DNA from: Ailanthus altissimus
Taxonomy: Eukaryota; Streptophyta; Magnoliopsida; Sapindales; Simaroubaceae
Direction of reading: 5' to 3'
Length of the DNA: 64,000 bases
NCBI GenBank assembly: GCA_946807835.1
Contig: OX327706.1
Span: forward strand, 24,727,001-24,791,000
The position numbers were made by a program, and so were the translations under genes. Of the stretch, positions 57,960 through 64,000 are shown piece by piece; within the stretch, counting starts at the first letter, position 1; each line of letters begins with the position of its first letter. A model generated the notes under the pieces. The model was not told the DNA's origin. It worked only from the letters and a program-made list of their open reading frames with translations, and did no database searches.

Positions 57960-60277
57960 ATTTTTGTGAGGTAAAAGAAACTAAAATTTGTCAACCTATG
58001 ATTCAATCAAATATTTTTTTTTTAATAATTATGTATCTTAAATATTAAATATGATTTATTTTATTTATTATTATTTTATTTATTTCCTCTATTAAATTCT
58101 GTCACTTTCTATAAATTAAGTTTTGATAAAGTTTAATGTAATAAGATTTACAATTACATTTTTTATACTATACTATAAATTTCTTCATTGTATGAGAGCA
58201 AGTTAAGCTGTTTTGAGAGTTTAAATTTTAAAATCAACAATAACCACATCGATAGATTGTAAAAATAATTTTTTTTAAATGACTAATAAATTGTAGCATA
58301 ACGAGAGAATTATTTTTTTTAAAGAAAAAAAGGCCAACACATAAAACTGTCGCCAATCATTGCGTGCCATCACTCACCATTTATCGATCTGCTCCCCACG
58401 ACCACCAAAAAAATCTCAAAACACAGATAATCAGTTATCTGTTATCCAACACCGCCGTCATTTTGTTTCCAGGAAACAACAAATTAAGCTAAAATCGACG
58501 AGAGCACCATTGATTGATCCACCACCTTCGGCTATGCATTGCATCTTAATGCCACCCCCAATGAAATCATTATCGTTTGCTTTTATTTTTTTAGACAATC
58601 ATGTATGTAGCTCAAGGCTTGTGGTCGTTAAAATCGTAAAAACTCTCGGTCATTGCCATTCTTTTCATTTCCCAATGACTTGTCGATTTCTAGCCATCTT
58701 CTTTAACTCTGTCGGGCTCAATGTAATAGAATCTCCCATAATCAATAAAAGTCGATCGATTTCTAGTAACCAATGGCCAAAACTTCGATTGAGTGATAAA
58801 TCAGGGATTTGGCCCTATAAAAGTAGTCAATTACTTGTAAAACCTTAAATTTATAGTAATTATGACTCCAATTGTTGGAATTAGCTAAATTTTCAATTGC
58901 TTTCAATAAAAAAATAATTAGGAGCACCTAAATGCTTGTCCAATGACAAAGTTTGTACACTCCTAACAGCCTAAATTAAAGATTCGAATCCTGGTATTAT
59001 TATTATAGTTATCCAATTTAATTGTTAAGCGTCAGTTATTGACCATTAATGTAATTGTGAGGTAATTATTAATAATTATTCAGTTGTTAGACGATAATTA
59101 TTAATAATTATTGTAATTAGTTAATCTTTGAACTATAATTTTAAAATTTAAAATTTAGTTGAGAATTTTATTTTTAAGGAAAGGGAAAAGGATATCGTTA
59201 GAAATAAAAATTATAAAAAAGTGTCAAACTGAATTTTTTCATCATCTTTTTTGGTATTGAGTTTATGAGTAGCACCGGTATTGATCCATCATTAATATAG
59301 TGCATCATTAATCATTGATATACTACATTAAAAAAAAAAAGCGATATGTTGATAGAGCATTGAGAAATTAAGTTATAAGCATTACAATCATAATTTGATT
59401 CTCATAATATATTTAACTCTAAACTTAAAAGTGAAAATTATATTTAATCTGCTATTTAAAAAAATCCTTAAAAAGTAAAAAAAAAAATTTGTTGATGGTA
59501 TATGATAATAATGTTATCTCAAATTAATGATGATAAGAATAGTTTTGCTTTCCTACATGACAATTAGAAGAAATATTTATGGTTGAAATTTTTTTTTAAA
59601 ATAAATATCTAAAAGAATGACCTATGCTTATTTATGATAAGAAGATCAAAAAAGAAAAATTTACAAGCATTTCTACAATAATTTGGAAGTAAAAAAATTT
59701 CTAATACCAACTTAAGAGAGAATAATAAAAATTAGTAAAATTTTTTGACATTAACATAAATATGACACATAATTAATACCAGAATTTACCAACTTAAATT
59801 TGATTTAGTTATAGTGTATTCTAAATATTAAATGTAAATAATTTTATATTATCATTCAATTAATATTTTTCAATTATGTCAATCTTCTATACAAATTAAA
59901 CTTGGATAAAAACTTATTCCTAAGACTCACATTTACAATTTTTTTTTACATTATACTAGTAATTTCTTCAACGTGAGAATCCTTTCGTTCTGCCAAAAAT
60001 CTGGGCAATGCTCCAATTCCGAGAACCTATGTACGTCGTACAGCAATTATTAATGCCACAGTAACCTATTTGTAGATAAATTTCCTGAATAAGAAAATGG
60101 TAAACAGTAGCATATTCTTCATGTTCATGTCAACCTAAATCAAACTGTTTTTTATTTTTAATTTTTTTTTATGGAGTCCTTAGAATAAAGCAGTGAATAA
60201 AATAATTATTATTGCTTTACTCGACTTTGGACTCTTTATAGTAGGAACCACCAACACACGTCTGCCTCAAGATCGCT
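57960..60277. other. Intergenic DNA upstream of the second AAA-ATPase gene
   Basis: 58360-58848 contains a 162-codon open frame (no ATG at its start) of mixed composition with no recognised domain, and I do not support it as a gene. The rest is AT-rich. The last few hundred bases should hold the promoter. Confidence 0.45.
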
Positions 60278-60284
60278 TATAAAT
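60278..60284 (+). promoter_or_regulatory. Candidate TATA box of the second AAA-ATPase gene
   Basis: TATAAAT about 105 bp before the ATG. The implied leader (about 75 bases) has no upstream ATG, unlike the leader of the gene at 36215. Confidence 0.5.
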
Positions 60285-60388
60285 TAACAAATAATCTAGC
60301 TACCATTCTTTTCAGTATCCACTATCCAGCAAACTTTAAACAAACAAAGCTTCTCCTCCCAAAGAAAAAAAAAACAATTTGCTGCAAC

Positions 60389-61348
60389 ATGTTAACCGAA
60401 AATTTGCCTTCAGCTTCATCTTTGTTTACCACTTATGCCTCCGTGACTGCTTCAATCGTGCTGGCCAAAACAATGGCTAACGATCTTATACCCCAACCAG
60501 TTCGAGATTATGCTTCTTCTGCCTTGCGCTACTTTTTCAAGCCTCGTTCAAAAGAACTCACTCTAGTTGTGGATGAGTCCAATGGTATTGCCCGGAACCA
60601 AATTTTTGAGGCAGCTGAGGCTTACTTGAGCACTAAGGTCAGTCCCAACACCGAAAGGCTCAAGATAAGCAAAACCCCGAAGGAAAAGACCATCAGCATC
60701 CGCCTCGAAAAGAATGAGGAGGTTGTTGATTCTTTTGAAGGGGTTGACCTGAAATGGAGGTTTATTCTTGCGGAGCCAGAGAAGAGTACTAATAATATGT
60801 ATCCCATGAGGCTAGAGAAGAAGTCATTTGAGCTCACTTTCCGTCAGAAAGACAAGGACTTAATCTTGAACTCTTACATTCCAAGCGTGCTCGAGAAAGC
60901 AAACGACCTGAGAGAGGAGCACCGGATTTTAAAGATGTATACGCTCAACAATTCTATGCCATTCGCAGAAATCAAGTGGGATGCAATCAACCTCGAACAC
61001 CCTGCAACATTTGATAATTTGGCCATGGAACCGTCTCTGAAGCATTCTATTATTGAGGATCTTGATAGGTTTGTGAGGAGGAAGGATTTTTACAAGAGAG
61101 TTGGAAAAGCATGGAAACGAGGGTACTTGCTGTACGGACCTCCAGGCACAGGCAAATCAAGCTTGGTTGCCGCCATGGCTAATCATCTCAAGTTTGATGT
61201 GTATGATTTGCAGCTTGGTAATGTAATGCGTGACTCTGATCTGAGAAAACTGTTGCTGAGCACTGGGAATAGATCAATTCTTGTGATCGAAGATATTGAC
61301 TGCAGTGCGGACTTGCCTGACAGGCGAGGTAACAATCCTGATGCGCAG
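60389..61348 (+). CDS. BCS1-type AAA-ATPase, exon 1 (320 codons; exon 2 beyond window)
   Basis: Starts MLTENLPSASSLFTTYASVT, with a hydrophobic N-terminal segment, then an AAA_assoc-type region, Walker A GPPGTGKS at 250-257 and Walker B ILVIEDID at 297-304. It ends ...NNPDAQ at a GTTAGT donor at the same position as the paralogue at 36215. The conserved linker ATFDNLAMEP and RFVRRKDFYKRVGKAWKRGY closely match that gene (ATFETLAMDP, RFVRRKDYYRKVGKAWKRGY). Exon 2, which supplies the sensor and arginine finger, is not found before 64000. The intron contains a Copia element, so the missing exon probably lies past it. If there is no exon 2, the gene is broken. Confidence 0.9.
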
Positions 61349-62448
61349 GTTAGTACTCTTACCATATACCAAGTTTTATGCATTATTTAATAACTTCAAG
61401 CGAGGTTTTTTTTTTTTTTCATTATCTAATAACTACGAATATTGGTAGGCACAGTTCTTTTTCAATGTGAATAATTACTAAAATTCATTAATTGTGGAAA
61501 TAACTTCTTCCTCAAAGCCATGTGACATATACCTTGAATTTTATTTTTTCTTTCTGTTTAGCTTGTTTTTTTTATCCCTTTGTTTCTAATCTAAATGAAA
61601 CAACCTTAATGATTAGTTTCTTGCTTTTCCATTTTTTGCCCTTTCTTGTCGGGTTTAAATCTCTGTCTTGCTTTGTTGTGCCTTGTATATTTATTTTGCA
61701 CCAACCAATAGATGAGCTTCAACTTTGACATTTGGTCAATCTCACATTATTGGTTAATAAGACATGCTTATTTTGTTGGAAATTTTAAAAATATTTTAAA
61801 ATAAATCAAGTAAAGTAAAATGTATAACAAAGGGACCGAAAGAGGTAACAAGAATTGATGTTTGAGCAGTACTAGTCAGGGGTTGTGGTGCTAGAAGTTG
61901 TCATTATAACCCCAATGGTGCTACAATGCCGATTGCAGTTTAAACCAGCGTTGAGGTGTGACCATTTCAGGCCAAGATGCCAACCCGTGGCAAAATGTGG
62001 GCGTTGTAGTTTGGGAATTTCAAGTCATGGTGCTAGTGATTAGTTATGACTCTTTTGAAAAGCCACTTTTAACAATCAATTTTGTGGCTTTTAAAAAAGG
62101 TTTGGTGGTTGTATGAACAACAACCTTTTCATTATAAATTATTGGCCTCTCTTGGATGGAAAAATACACTTTCTTGATCTTGAATTTCCCATCATATTCT
62201 TATCTAAACAAATACTCCAATTTCAATGGTATTAACTTGTTGTCCAGGAAAGTTGCATTTGAGAGTGCATTCTTGCAACTTTCAAACTTGTCATTGAATC
62301 TTGGAGGCTATACTGTCACTTTATTCATTTGCACTAAGATTACATTCTTATGAGGATAGAAATAGTCTTAAGGACAGTGCCTCGCACGTCTTGATAAACA
62401 TCTAACACCGTATTCGGATAGTGCCTAGCATTCTAATGATAAACATCA
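61349..62448 (+). other. 5' part of the intron, with probable Copia leader or LTR
   Basis: 61349-61770 is ordinary AT-rich intron sequence. From about 61777 (TGTTGGAAATTTTAAAAATA) the character changes to LTR or leader-like sequence (GGGGTTGTGGTGCTAGAAGT, GCCTAGCATTCTAATGATAA) running up to the gag at 62449. The start TGTTGGAAATTTT is typical of Copia LTRs. I could not see a clear primer-binding site. Confidence 0.45.
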
Positions 62449-64000
62449 TTGTTGGCCGTTGCTAAGTCTTTCTTAGAAGCAACCAAGATTTCTCCATTTG
62501 ATGGAAAGCACTTCAAACTATGGCAAGATCGAGTGTACGATATATTGGATGTTATGAATTTGGCAGAGTATCGCACACAACAGCCTCTAAAACCCGACAA
62601 AAGTAATTACATAGAGTTGTTTCAAAAATGAAATAAGGCAAATAAGGTATGTAAGCCTTATCGAATAAGTTATATAATGTTTATTCTACTTATAAAAATG
62701 CACATGAGATTTGGACTCAACTAAAGAAAAAGTACATCATAGAGGATTCTAATACCCAAAAGTATATTGTTAATTTCTTAGACTTTAAAATATCTAAATA
62801 AAGAGATGTTACTTCTTAAATCTATGATTTTTATCTGTTGATCAATGATTTAAAAAATAAAGACATCACTCTCTCAGAATCTTTTGTGGCTAGTTGTTTA
62901 GTTGAAAAATTACCATATTCCAATAAATATTCATTTTCTTGGACAAAATGAAGCACTTAAAGTTAGATGATGCAATCATCTACATTAAAATTAAAGAAAA
63001 GAATTGCTAAAGGGAGAAAAATGATAAGACCAAGAAAATTGTTTCCAAGATTAACTTGGTTGAAAAAGAGGTTATCTCAAGAGAGAATCATTCCAAACCT
63101 ACAAACAAGCAATACTTCAAGAATTTAAAGCCTCATTTCATAGGAAAGGTAATTGTATGTTTGTGGTAAAGTTGGTCATTTTTCTAACTAGTGTAAGTAT
63201 AAAAAAAAAGATAAAATGGGAAACAAGAAAACTCTTAAGGCTAATTTGGTCGAGGGAGATGAAGTAATTATTGTTTTTGTAGTTTTTCAAGTGAACATGA
63301 TTGCAACTAACAACAAAGAATGGGTCATATTGTGGAGCCATAAGACACATATGTGGTGATAAAAATACTTTCTGTGACTATGTTCATGCAACTGATGGGA
63401 AATAACAAGCTTATCTTAGTGATTCCTATTTCGCACCTATGATGGGAAAAGGAAATATTCTTCTTAAGTTAACTTCTAAAAAGACGCTTGCATTGAACAA
63501 TGTCCTAACATTAGATATAATCTCATTTCTATATTTATACTTAACAAAGCTAATATAAAAGTCCCATTTGAAGGAGACAAACTTGTAATGACCAAAAATA
63601 GAGTTTTTATTATAAAGGGATATTATTTTAACGATTTGTTCAAGCTTAATGTACTTGACACAATTATTAATAAAGATAGTACTTCTTTTACTTATATTGT
63701 TGACTTCATTAGTATATGGTATTATAGACTTGGTCACTTAAATTATTCTTATTTAAAGAAAATAAAGGATATTGATTTAATTCCTAATATAAACATTGAA
63801 AAGGTTCATAAATGTGATGTGTGTGCAGAAGTTAAGTTCACAAAAAAAATTTATAAACTAATATCTTTAAGAGAAACTGTGTTGCTCGGTTTGATTTATA
63901 GTTACCTTGGTAATTTGAAAGATATCGTCATTAGAAGAGGCAAAAGGTTCTATATAACCTTTATATATGATTTTTCAAGATATACTAAAATATATCTATT
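62449..64000 (+). pseudogene. Copia gag-pol remnant, runs off the window end
   Basis: Plus-strand readings in order: a UBN2-type gag (KISPFDGKHFKLWQDRVYDI, then KNAHEIWTQLKKKYIIEDS), a CCHC knuckle region with a frameshift (YVCGKVGHFSN), a GAG-pre-integrase block (WYYRLGHLNYSYLKKIKDID, then CDVCAEVKF), and the beginning of the integrase core (YITFIYDFSRYTKIYL) at the window end. Stops and frameshifts lie between pieces. It is in the same orientation as the AAA-ATPase gene whose intron it seems to occupy. Confidence 0.82.

Noticed and set aside
58360..58848. 162-codon plus-strand open frame
   Set aside because: It has no ATG at its start, no recognised domain, and is surrounded by AT-rich intergenic sequence.

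Overview
This is a nuclear segment from a flowering plant, most likely a eudicot. It is AT-rich and has intron-containing genes with plant-type splice sites. It carries two BCS1-type AAA-ATPase genes of the family expanded in plants, and it is crowded with plant transposon families (CACTA, MULE, hAT, Copia, Gypsy, MITEs). I cannot name the species from the sequence alone.

Layout. 1-1.7 kb: a decayed MuDR-like (MULE) transposase on the minus strand. 4.4-21 kb: a nested transposon block. A plus-strand Copia element (LTR, primer-binding site, gag) is cut by a 9.26 kb CACTA element (5044-14307) whose AAA target duplication, terminal repeats and two genes can all be read. The same gag is cut again by a 3.25 kb LTR-like insertion (about 14767-18019). 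A solo LTR (18595-19626) and minus-strand Gypsy gag/protease remnants follow. 21-27 kb: AT-rich intergenic DNA with one long inverted-repeat element. 27.27-31.08 kb: a six-exon gene for a 392-residue acidic protein I do not recognise, with introns full of MITEs. 31-36 kb: intergenic DNA with solo LTR fragments. 36.2-39.8 kb: an apparently intact two-exon AAA-ATPase gene with a GC donor and an upstream-ORF-bearing leader. 40.4-42.4 kb: a non-autonomous hAT element. 45.2-47.8 kb: an AAA-ATPase exon-2 pseudogene split by a 2.2 kb foldback MULE. 47.9-50.3 kb: a short-LTR element filled with tandem repeats. 50.5-53.5 kb: a non-autonomous LTR element on the minus strand. 60.4 kb onward: exon 1 of a second AAA-ATPase gene, whose intron has taken in a Copia element that runs off the window end.

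How it fits together. The host content is a small local family of AAA-ATPases (two genes and one relic) plus one unidentified gene. Everything else can be read as a layered transposon record. The most unusual items are the CACTA element that has picked up two exons resembling a mitochondrial complex I subunit (NDUFB8 type), two hairpins just upstream of its transposase, the transposon-split AAA pseudogene, and the GT-to-GC donor change that distinguishes two paralogous AAA genes. All similarity calls come from reading translations and recognised motifs, with no database search.
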